NCBI RefSeq assembly: GCF_001545075.1
Contig: NZ_FCOB02000032.1
Span: 24,207 to 88,206 of the forward strand
DNA length: 64,000 nucleotides
From: Caballeronia ptereochthonis
GTDB lineage: Bacteria; Pseudomonadota; Gammaproteobacteria; Burkholderiales; Burkholderiaceae
Reading direction: 5' to 3'
The translations under genes and the position numbers were made by a program. This document shows, one piece after another, positions 57,652-64,000 of this stretch; positions within the stretch are counted from its first letter, which is position 1; every line of letters starts with the position of its first letter. The notes beneath the pieces are model-generated. The model ran no database searches. It was not told the origin of the DNA and worked only from the letters and a program-made list of their open reading frames with translations.

Positions 57652-59193
57652 CTACGCAAGCGGCGTTGCAATCGGTGTCGTGACGGGCTCGGGGCTCATC
57701 GCATCGGCGCTGCGCTCGCGCGGCATCGACACGCTGATGATCGTGCCGTGCGGCGCCGCGCGCTCGATCTCGAAGCGTCCGCCGCGCGCCGACACGCGCT
57801 GGCGCATGCCGACGAGGCCGTGCGTCTGCGTGCGCTTCAGGTCCTGCGGCCGGATGCCGATGCCGTCGTCGCCGATGACGAGCGACACGCTTTCTTCATC
57901 GAGCGCGAGCGCCACGCGGATGCGGCTCGCGCGCGCGTACTTCGCCGCGTTCGTGAGCGATTCCTGAGCGACCCGGAAAAGCGCGATCTCGATCGCCTCG
58001 CCGAGCTTCATGTCCTCGCCCGGCAGATCGAATTCGACGCTCCAGCCGTTGCGTTGCGCGGCTTCGTCGGCGAGCGAGCGCAGCGCCGTCACGAGACCGA
58101 AGCTGGCGAGCACGGTCGGACGCATGTCCTCGATGATGCGGCGCTTGAGCGCGATCCCCTGATCGAGGTTGCCGAGCGCGCGCGAGAGCTTTTCGGCCAT
58201 CGCGGGCTCGGCGTCCCTGAGCTTGCCGCGCACCCATGCGACGTCCATCTTGCTCGCGGTGAGGATCGAGCCGAGCTCGTCGTGCAGCTCGCGCGCGAGC
58301 TCCGTCTTCTCGTTTTCGCTGACGGATTGCAGATGCCAGGCGAGCGCTTCCAGCTGTCGCGTGCGCGCGAACACGAGCTGATCGAGCTCTTCCTGCTGCG
58401 TGATGAGCGCCTTCTGCACGCGCGCCTGCTTGTCGAGCTGGATGCCGAGATTGCGGAACAGCAGCAGGAACAACACGATATTGAGCGCGCACAGCGCGGC
58501 GACGCAGAGCGTCGAGATGCGCTGATCGGCCCGGCTCGCGTCGAGCGCGTGCTGCGCGCGCTGTTCTTCGTTCAGGCGCAGGAGCGAGAGCGCGGCATCC
58601 AGGGTCGCGCTGTCCGGCGGCGGCAGGGCAAGGGCGCGCTCGCGCGCGGCGGAATCGGCGGACGCGTCTTTCGAGAGATCGGCGAGGCGCACCGTGCCTT
58701 GCGCGATTTCGTCGTCGGCGGCGGCGCGGATCTGCGCGAAGCTCGCGAACGCCGCGTCGTCGCCGATGCGCCGGTAGTACGCATCGAGCGAGGCGAGCGT
58801 GCGCCGCACGCGCGCCGACGTCTCTTCGAAATGGGTCCGGTATGCGCCGTCCGGCTGCAGCGCGAAGCCGCGTTCGTCGGCGGTGAGCGTCGCGAAATCG
58901 GCGGCGAGCGTCGAGAGCTGCGCGGTCGCGCCCTTGGCGTCGAGCGCGGTTTCGTATTCCGCGGCGATGCGCATGCGCCCCGACTCCAGAATCACGAGGC
59001 CGCCCACGGTGATGACGATTGCAACCGTCATCGCGACCGCCCAGCTGTAGCGGCGCATCCATTCGTTCAGGCGCGTGGCGCGACGCGCGATACCCGCCGG
59101 CGCGGGCTGCGCCGTCGAGGGCGTCTCGGGCTCGAAGGACGGCGCATCGTCCTCGAGGATGTTCGGTAGCGCGGCGCGCGGTGCGTGGCTCAT
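57652..59193 (-). CDS. Sensor histidine kinase, NarL/DegS class
   Basis: 513-residue two-pass kinase. TM1 is at about residues 50-70 (WAVAMTVAIVITVGGLVIL). A periplasmic helical sensor (residues about 72-230) contains a heptad-like pattern similar to CHASE3. TM2 is at about 233-252. The HisKA_3 box is ELARELHDELGSILTASKM with the phosphorylated His, and the ATPase has NAAKYARA, IGDDGIGI and GLVGMRQRV. Its partner is probably the LuxR-type regulator at 60677, three genes away on the other strand; this is inference. Confidence 0.9.
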   Translation of the reverse strand: MSHAPRAALPNILEDDAPSFEPETPSTAQPAPAGIARRATRLNEWMRRYSWAVAMTVAIVITVGGLVILESGRMRIAAEYETALDAKGATAQLSTLAADFATLTADERGFALQPDGAYRTHFEETSARVRRTLASLDAYYRRIGDDAAFASFAQIRAAADDEIAQGTVRLADLSKDASADSAARERALALPPPDSATLDAALSLLRLNEEQRAQHALDASRADQRISTLCVAALCALNIVLFLLLFRNLGIQLDKQARVQKALITQQEELDQLVFARTRQLEALAWHLQSVSENEKTELARELHDELGSILTASKMDVAWVRGKLRDAEPAMAEKLSRALGNLDQGIALKRRIIEDMRPTVLASFGLVTALRSLADEAAQRNGWSVEFDLPGEDMKLGEAIEIALFRVAQESLTNAAKYARASRIRVALALDEESVSLVIGDDGIGIRPQDLKRTQTHGLVGMRQRVSARGGRFEIERAAPHGTIISVSMPRERSADAMSPEPVTTPIATPLA

Positions 59194-59323
59194 GGCGTTG
59201 GTCGAAGCCGGATTGAAAGCGTGTGTCGGTGGATTCCCACAGCAAAAAAGGAGCCAGCCCGAATGCGCCGCGCGAAAGTCATGGTTAGCATGGTTCCGTC
59301 ATTCATTCATACGGGGAACGATC

Positions 59324-59500
59324 ATGCTGAAGTGGGCGTTGTTTTTCGCGATCGTGGCCGTGATCGCCGGCGTGCTGGGCTTCACGGGCGTCGCTGCCGG
59401 TGCTGCCGCCATCGCCAAATTCCTGTTCGTGCTGTTCCTGATCCTCTGCGTCGTGTTCCTGGTGCTGGGGTTCGTCCTCACGAAAAAGGCGATCGACTAG
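59324..59500 (+). CDS. DUF1328 membrane miniprotein, copy 1
   Basis: 58 residues with two hydrophobic helices separated by a Gly-rich turn (VLGFTGVAAGAAAIAKFLF), the DUF1328/YtjA pattern. Ends VLTKKAID. Located in the inner membrane; function unknown, often stress-induced. The preceding bases include ACGGGGAACG. It is followed 107 bases later by a paralogue. Confidence 0.88.
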   Translation: MLKWALFFAIVAVIAGVLGFTGVAAGAAAIAKFLFVLFLILCVVFLVLGFVLTKKAID

Positions 59501-59607
59501 CGTCGATCCGACGCGCCTTCTCTCGACCATAGCCATGTCCTGGCGGCGGCCACATCGGAGATTCCGGTGCGGCCGAACCCGGTTCGCACAACCTTGAAGG
59601 AGGTTCC

Positions 59608-59769
59608 ATGCTTCACTACGCTGCAGTCTTCTTCGTCATCGCCATCATCGCGGCCATATTCGGCTTCACCGGCATCGCGGCCGGCGCGGCTGAAATCGCG
59701 AAGATCCTTTTTTATATTTTTCTCGTCGTGTTCGTGGTCACGCTGCTGCTCGGCGTATTCCGAACGTGA
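59608..59769 (+). CDS. DUF1328 membrane miniprotein, copy 2
   Basis: 53 residues starting MLHYAAVFFVIAIIAAIFGF, with the same DUF1328 core (FGFTGIAAGAAEIAKILF) and ending LLLGVFRT. A near-perfect ribosome-binding site GAAGGAGG lies five bases before the ATG. It aligns clearly with the gene just upstream (shared xGFTGxAAGAAxIAKxLF), so the pair arose by tandem duplication. Confidence 0.9.
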   Translation: MLHYAAVFFVIAIIAAIFGFTGIAAGAAEIAKILFYIFLVVFVVTLLLGVFRT

Positions 59770-59982
59770 CGCCGCGCCGCGCGAAAGCGTGAGCCATCGG
59801 GCCGCGCGCGGGTCTTGCGCCCGTCGCGCGCCCTGTTTCGAGGACCAGGCATGGCGCATGCATCCGAGTCTCCGATTGGATAGCAGGGCTCTATGCAAAT
59901 CGCGCGCAGCCGGGGCGTACCAGCCCATGCGCGGACCTGCTCCAGCGACCGTCATTCCAGCAATTTCACAGGAGCGAATCAA

Positions 59983-60558
59983 ATGTCCAAATCGTCTGCT
60001 GTAAAAGCCGCGCCGAGCCATTCCGGGGACGCCTTCGTCATCGACGTCGAAAAGATTCGCGCCGATGCGCGGCAGCACATGGACGAAGGCCCGGTGACCG
60101 CGAGCTACGGCGCCGACCGCGAGACGGTGCTCAAGCTGCTCAACGACTCGCTCGCCACGGAAATCGTCTGCACCCTGCGCTACAAGCGTCACTACTTCAT
60201 GGCGAAGGGGATTCACTCGGAAGCCGTCGCGCAGGAATTCCTGCAACACGCGAACGAGGAACAGCAGCACGCCGATACGCTCGCCGAACGCATCGTGCAA
60301 CTCGGCGGCGCGCCGAATTTCGCGCCCGACGGCCTCTCGTCGCGTTCGCATTCGGAGTACAGCGAAGGCAAGGATCTGATCGACATGATCCGCGAGAACC
60401 TGATCGCGGAGCGCATCGCGATCGACACCTATCGCGAGATCATCCGCTATCTCGGTGACAAGGACGTCACGACGCGGCGCATCTTCGAGGAGATTCTGGC
60501 CGTCGAGGAAGAGCACGCGGACGACATGGCCGATCTGCTGCAAGGCCGCGACGGCTGA
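59983..60558 (+). CDS. Ferritin-like (bacterioferritin/Dps-related) protein
   Basis: 191-residue four-helix protein with diiron-type ligands in the helices: ATEIVCTLRYKRHYF, HANEEQQHADTLAER, LIAERIAIDTYREII and AVEEEHADDM. The repeated ExxH pattern suggests iron binding and ferroxidase activity. A charged N-terminus of about 35 residues precedes the fold. AGGAGCGAATCAA lies before the ATG at 59983. It probably stores iron or limits peroxide damage and sits with DUF1328 genes and a regulator. Confidence 0.85.
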   Translation: MSKSSAVKAAPSHSGDAFVIDVEKIRADARQHMDEGPVTASYGADRETVLKLLNDSLATEIVCTLRYKRHYFMAKGIHSEAVAQEFLQHANEEQQHADTLAERIVQLGGAPNFAPDGLSSRSHSEYSEGKDLIDMIRENLIAERIAIDTYREIIRYLGDKDVTTRRIFEEILAVEEEHADDMADLLQGRDG

Positions 60559-60676
60559 TGGCCACGGCGCCGCAGGCGCGAAGCGCGACGGACCCGCCGC
60601 GCATCGCGCTCGGCGGCCCACGCGTGAGATGACCGTTCAACTACTACAAGAGCGTCCGGCAGCGCGGACGGCGCGA

Positions 60677-61309
60677 ATGATTCGAGTCCTGATAGCCGAC
60701 GACCATGCGATCGTGCGCAGCGGGTTCCGGCAGTTCGTCGCGGACGAGCCCGACATGGAAGTGGCCGCCGAAGCCGCAACCGGCGACGAAGCCATCGCGC
60801 TCGTGCGCGAGCAGGCGTTCGGCGTCGTGTTGCTGGACATCGCGATGCCCGACAAGAATGGCGTCGACACCTTGCGCGTCATCAAGCAGATCCGGCCGGA
60901 GCAGGGCGTGCTGATGCTTTCGGGCTTTCCGGAGAGCCAGTACGCGATCAATCTGCTGAAAGCCGGCGCGAACGGCTATCTGAACAAGGACGCCGCGCCC
61001 GACGAGATCGTGCGCGCGATCCGCACGGTGGCGCGGGGGCATCGCTATCTTTCCGAGTTCATCGCGGACGCGCTCGCCGACAAGCTCGACAAGCCCGCCG
61101 CGGAACGGCCTCACGAAATGCTGTCGGAACGCGAGTTCCAGATCTTCTGCAAGCTCGCGGGCGGGCGGATTCCCACGGAAATCGCGCAGGAGCTGCATCT
61201 GTCGGTGAAGACGGTAAGCACGTATCGCGCGCGCGTGCTGGAAAAGATGCGACTCTCCAACAACGCCGATCTCACGTATTACGCGATCAAGAACGGCCTG
61301 ATCGAATAG
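60677..61309 (+). CDS. LuxR/NarL-type response regulator
   Basis: 210-residue response regulator. The receiver has D8-D9, phosphoacceptor D54 in LLDIAMPD, Ser in MLSGFPE and Lys in GYLNKD. The C-terminal LuxR helix-turn-helix reads LSEREFQIFCKLAGGRIPTEIAQELHLSVKTVSTYRARVLEKM. I use the ATG at 60677 (MIRVLIADDH); an in-frame ATG at 60629 adds 16 residues. The overall length fits UvrY/GacA-like regulators. It lies 118 bases after the ferritin-like gene, and the NarL-class kinase nearby is a likely partner. Confidence 0.92.
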   Translation: MIRVLIADDHAIVRSGFRQFVADEPDMEVAAEAATGDEAIALVREQAFGVVLLDIAMPDKNGVDTLRVIKQIRPEQGVLMLSGFPESQYAINLLKAGANGYLNKDAAPDEIVRAIRTVARGHRYLSEFIADALADKLDKPAAERPHEMLSEREFQIFCKLAGGRIPTEIAQELHLSVKTVSTYRARVLEKMRLSNNADLTYYAIKNGLIE

Positions 61310-61368
61310 CGGCGCGGCGTGCGAAATTCGCGCGCCGCGCTTGGCCTATTAGCCGGAGGACGCCCGAC

Positions 61369-61815
61369 GTGGGCAATCACATCACCACCGACGACCGGGC
61401 ACGGCAACCGACGCCGGATGGCGCGCCGCTCGCGGTGCTGCTGATCGAGGATTCGCCGCTGATTCGCCGCAGCCTCACCGAGGCGATCGAGGCGCTCGGC
61501 CGCTGGCGCGTGACCGCCTGCGCCGATGCACCCGACGACGCCATCGCGCTGCTGTCGGCGCAGCCTTTCGACGCGGTGATCGTCGATCTGCAACTGAAGC
61601 GCGGCTCGGGCATCGACGTGCTCGCGTGGCTCAGGGAAAGCGGCGCGCAAGCGTCGCGCCGCGCGTTCGTCGCGGTGCTCACCAACCACGCGCTGCCCGC
61701 GTATCGCGAACGTTGCCTGCAATACGGCGTGCGTCACTTCTTCGACAAGTCGCTCGAATTCGACCGCGTGCTCGATGCGTTGCACGACTACGCGCGCGAG
61801 CGCGTTCATCCCTGA
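61369..61815 (+). CDS. Receiver-only response regulator
   Basis: 148 residues: a flexible N-terminal tail of about 20 residues, then a complete receiver fold: VLLIEDSPLIRRSL, phosphoacceptor Asp in AVIVDLQLKRGSG, Thr in VAVLTNHAL and Lys in HFFDKSLEF. No output domain. GTG start at 61369 with GGAGG ten bases upstream. Follows the LuxR-type regulator by 59 bases; it may act as a phosphate sink or a phosphorelay partner. Confidence 0.88.
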   Translation: MGNHITTDDRARQPTPDGAPLAVLLIEDSPLIRRSLTEAIEALGRWRVTACADAPDDAIALLSAQPFDAVIVDLQLKRGSGIDVLAWLRESGAQASRRAFVAVLTNHALPAYRERCLQYGVRHFFDKSLEFDRVLDALHDYARERVHP

Positions 61816-61830
61816 TATCGCTGCCTCGAG

Positions 61831-63060
61831 CTACGTGCGCGGGTTCGCCGCCGCGCGGCGCTCGCGCCTGCGCCAGTGACTGAAGCCGGCGAGCCCCGTT
61901 GCCGCGAGGCCGGCCAGGCACACGCCCGTCCAGCCCATCGCGTGCCAGGCGAGCGACGCGAGCGCCGAACCCAGCGCCCCGCCGATGAAGTACGCCACCA
62001 TGTAGACGGTGTTCACGCGGCTGCGCGCTTCGGGCCTGAGCGCGTAGATGCGCGACTGGTTCGAGATCTGCGCCGCCTGCACGCCGACATCGAGCACGAT
62101 CACGCCGACGATCAGCCCGGCGATGCTCCTCGCCGAAAACGCGAACACGACGAACGACAGCGCGGTGAGCCCGATGCAAAGCGAGATGACGGCGCGCGGG
62201 CCGCGCCGGTCGGCGGACTTGCCCGCGAGCGGCGCGGCGAGCGCGCCTGCCGCGCCGACGATGCCGAAGAGCCCCGCCGCCTGCGGTCCCAGGTGGAACG
62301 GCTCGCCCGCGAGCAGCAGCGTGAGCACCGACCAGAATATGCTGAATGCGGCGAAGAGCGAACCGCCGGTGAGCGCGGCCTCGCGCAGGGCGGGACTTTC
62401 CAGGGTGAGATGCCGCATCGAGCCGAGCAGCTTGCCGTAGGAGAGCGTCGAGGTCGGACGGCTCTTCGGCAGCCGCGCGATGACGACCACCGCGAGCGCG
62501 ACCGTCGCGATCACCGACGCGCCGAACACCGCGCGCCAGCCGAAATATTGCGCGACGAAGCCGGACACCGTGCGCGCGAGCAGGATGCCGAGCAGGAGGC
62601 CGCTCATCACCGTGCCGACGGCGTGGCCGCGCTCGGCGGCGGGCGCGAGCTCGGCGGAGAAGGGCACGGCCTGCTGCGCGATCGTCGACACGACGCCGAT
62701 CGCGAGGCTCGCCGCGATCAGTACCGCGAGCGTCGGCGCCGTGCACGCGATCACGAGCGATATGCCGAGCGCCGCCAGTTGCAGCAGGATCAGAAGACGC
62801 CGGTCGAAGCGGTCGCCGAGCGGCGCGAGCACGAGCATGCCGAGCGCGTAGCCGAGCTGGGTCGATGCAGGCACGGCGCCGATCAGCCAGGCGCTTTCGG
62901 GAAACGCCGAGCGGAAGTCCCCGAGCAGCGGCTGATTGAAGTAGATGTTCGCCACCGACACGCCCGCGATCGTCGCGAGCAGCCAGAGCGTGGCGCGCGA
63001 GTAGTGCGGATGGCGTTCGGGCGCGTCGGCCGAAGGGGACGGTTGCGGAGAAGTGGGCAT
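61831..63060 (-). CDS. Major facilitator superfamily transporter
   Basis: 409 residues with twelve membrane helices. An N-terminal Pro/Ser-rich tail is followed by AGVSVANIYFNQPLLGDF and the MFS loop motif LAPLGDRFDRR between helices 2 and 3. A second-half counterpart is GKSADRRGPR. Similar in sequence to the YgaY/YnfM-like drug or sugar exporters. Convergent with the receiver gene (15-base gap). Confidence 0.9.
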   Translation of the reverse strand: MPTSPQPSPSADAPERHPHYSRATLWLLATIAGVSVANIYFNQPLLGDFRSAFPESAWLIGAVPASTQLGYALGMLVLAPLGDRFDRRLLILLQLAALGISLVIACTAPTLAVLIAASLAIGVVSTIAQQAVPFSAELAPAAERGHAVGTVMSGLLLGILLARTVSGFVAQYFGWRAVFGASVIATVALAVVVIARLPKSRPTSTLSYGKLLGSMRHLTLESPALREAALTGGSLFAAFSIFWSVLTLLLAGEPFHLGPQAAGLFGIVGAAGALAAPLAGKSADRRGPRAVISLCIGLTALSFVVFAFSARSIAGLIVGVIVLDVGVQAAQISNQSRIYALRPEARSRVNTVYMVAYFIGGALGSALASLAWHAMGWTGVCLAGLAATGLAGFSHWRRRERRAAANPRT

Positions 63061-63135
63061 GGTCGGTTGGGACGGCAGGACGATTGCCGCCAGCCGCCGA
63101 TCATACTGAAGACGCGCGAAAGCCGCTGAGCGCGG

Positions 63136-63936
63136 CTAGAAAGGCTGCGGACCGCCGCCCTGTTCGACGCTCACGCAATGCGTGACGAGTCCCAGGTCCG
63201 CGCGCCACAGATGCAGCCCGAACGCGGGCGGCTCCATGACGAACGCGTCGGGGCTGCCGGGATTCAGTTGCAGCGCGACCTGATGCGCGGTCGACGGCGC
63301 GCACCATACGATCGTGCCGCCGAAGCGCACGCTGATCGCGCGATGCACGTGACCGCACACGATGCGCTCGACATTCGGATGGCGCCGCAGCAGGGCTTCG
63401 AGCGCGCGGCTGTCGTCGGGGGCGAGGCGGATGTCGTCCATGAAGCCGATGCCGCACGCAAAGGGCGGATGATGCATGCCGATCACGACCGGCTGTTCGC
63501 GGCAGGCCTCGAGTTGCGCTTCGAGCCAGGCGAGACGCGCGGCGCACAGGCGGCCGGCGGCCAAGCCGGGGTCGAGCGTGTCGAGCACGATTACGCGGAC
63601 CTCGCCCACATCGTACGCGTATTGCACGAAGCCGCCGTCGCCCGCGAGCTCGGGGCGGTCGCCGAACACCGCGCGCAGGTTGCCGCGATCGTCGTGATTG
63701 CCGACGAGCACGCGCCAGGGCATCGCGAGCCTGTCGAGCAGCGTGCGCAGATGACGGTACTCGTCGATGCCGCCGGCATCGACGAGATCGCCTGTGACCA
63801 GCACGGCGTCGGGACGAGGGTCGAGCGCGTTGAGCGCATCGATCGCGCGGACGAGATATGCGGCCGTATCGACACGGCCGTAGGCGAGCGTGCCCGGCGG
63901 CGTGATGTGCAGATCGCTGATCTGGGCAAGCAGCAT
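63136..63936 (-). CDS. Metallophosphodiesterase, GpdQ/CpdA family
   Basis: 266-residue calcineurin-like phosphodiesterase with the complete dinuclear metal site: DLH in AQISDLHITPPG, GD in LVTGDLVDAGG, GNHD in VGNHDDRG, a His in IGMHHPPF and GHVH in IVCGHVHRAI. This is the GpdQ (glycerophosphodiesterase) or CpdA (cAMP phosphodiesterase) pattern; the two cannot be told apart here. In Burkholderia, similar genes follow the ugpBAEC glycerol-phosphate uptake genes, which would favour GpdQ. Confidence 0.9.
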   Translation of the reverse strand: MLLAQISDLHITPPGTLAYGRVDTAAYLVRAIDALNALDPRPDAVLVTGDLVDAGGIDEYRHLRTLLDRLAMPWRVLVGNHDDRGNLRAVFGDRPELAGDGGFVQYAYDVGEVRVIVLDTLDPGLAAGRLCAARLAWLEAQLEACREQPVVIGMHHPPFACGIGFMDDIRLAPDDSRALEALLRRHPNVERIVCGHVHRAISVRFGGTIVWCAPSTAHQVALQLNPGSPDAFVMEPPAFGLHLWRADLGLVTHCVSVEQGGGPQPF

Positions 63937-63973
63937 ACGCGTATGTCTCCTCGTCGAGGCCCGTATGTCGATC

Positions 63974-64000
63974 TTACTCGTCGATCTCGGCGGGTGGCTT
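63974..64000 (-). CDS. Last codons of an upstream minus-strand gene (partial)
   Basis: The minus strand at the window edge reads KPPAEIDE then TAA at 63976-63974, 37 bases before the phosphodiesterase start. A GAGGAGA ribosome-binding site for the phosphodiesterase lies between. Too short to identify; a ugpC-type ATPase is a guess from the context only. Confidence 0.3.
   Translation of the reverse strand, partial: KPPAEIDE

Noticed and set aside
1..64000. CRISPR arrays, tRNA or rRNA genes, insertion sequences, prophage genes
   Set aside because: No regularly spaced repeats, no tRNA-like or rRNA-like sequence and no transposase, integrase or phage structural protein were seen in any frame.

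Overview
The window is 64 kb of GC-rich (mid-60s percent by eye), gene-dense chromosome. Protein sequences and gene order point to a betaproteobacterium of Burkholderia sensu lato, most likely Caballeronia or Paraburkholderia. The genus is an inference; no rRNA or tRNA gene is present to test it. I see no prophage, transposase, integron, CRISPR array or plasmid function. This is mostly core genome, so the novelty lies in the gaps between genes and in odd inserts inside otherwise standard proteins.

Layout. 1-7.4 kb: the 3' end of dnaE, then an LPS core/O-antigen block (two GT2 enzymes facing two + strand genes, an O-antigen ligase, and MsbA). 7.4-16 kb: a minus-strand housekeeping series, with a decayed gene remnant, rng, maf, rlmH, rsfS, nadD, hemF, purD, yebC and upp. 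16.3-19.2 kb: a + strand group of a catalytically divergent SDR, methylglyoxal synthase, quinone oxidoreductase and a KdpE regulator with no KdpD beside it. 19.2-29.1 kb: an NmrA-like protein, a complete MdtABC-type RND efflux operon and an IclR regulator. 29.1-38.6 kb: small envelope proteins, a PfpI protein, a large MscS-type channel, a divergent cysteine-dioxygenase/Lrp pair and an FUSC membrane protein. This section also holds the two best non-coding RNA candidates. 38.8-48.4 kb: recC-recB-recD with ATGA overlaps, then arfB. 48.4-57.5 kb: membrane proteins, two EamA exporters, lactate permease, three small lipoproteins, and thiC behind a TPP riboswitch. 57.6-61.8 kb: a stress/signalling group with a NarL-type histidine kinase, two DUF1328 miniproteins, a ferritin-like protein, a LuxR-type response regulator and a lone receiver protein. 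61.8-64 kb: an MFS exporter, a GpdQ/CpdA-type phosphodiesterase and the last codons of a further minus-strand gene.

Functional links. The LPS enzymes, WaaL and MsbA form one envelope-assembly unit. rsfS/nadD/hemF and rng/maf are tightly packed and probably co-transcribed. RecBCD is one translationally coupled operon. MdtABC is an intact tripartite pump without an outer-membrane channel gene nearby. The kinase and response regulators around 57-62 kb plausibly form one stress-response circuit around the ferritin-like and DUF1328 proteins.

Most noteworthy: a compact, heavily base-paired RNA candidate on the minus strand at 35465-35567, with a promoter-like sequence, a 16-bp composite stem and an intrinsic terminator. 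A second candidate lies on the plus strand at about 29299-29435 and ends in a GAAA-tetraloop terminator with no annotated gene upstream. Other points are a run of seven A residues that separates the only ATG of the O-antigen ligase from its reading frame, and an 80-residue Ser/Thr/Ala/Gly insert in MdtC. No database search was possible, so known Rfam families cannot be excluded for the RNA candidates.
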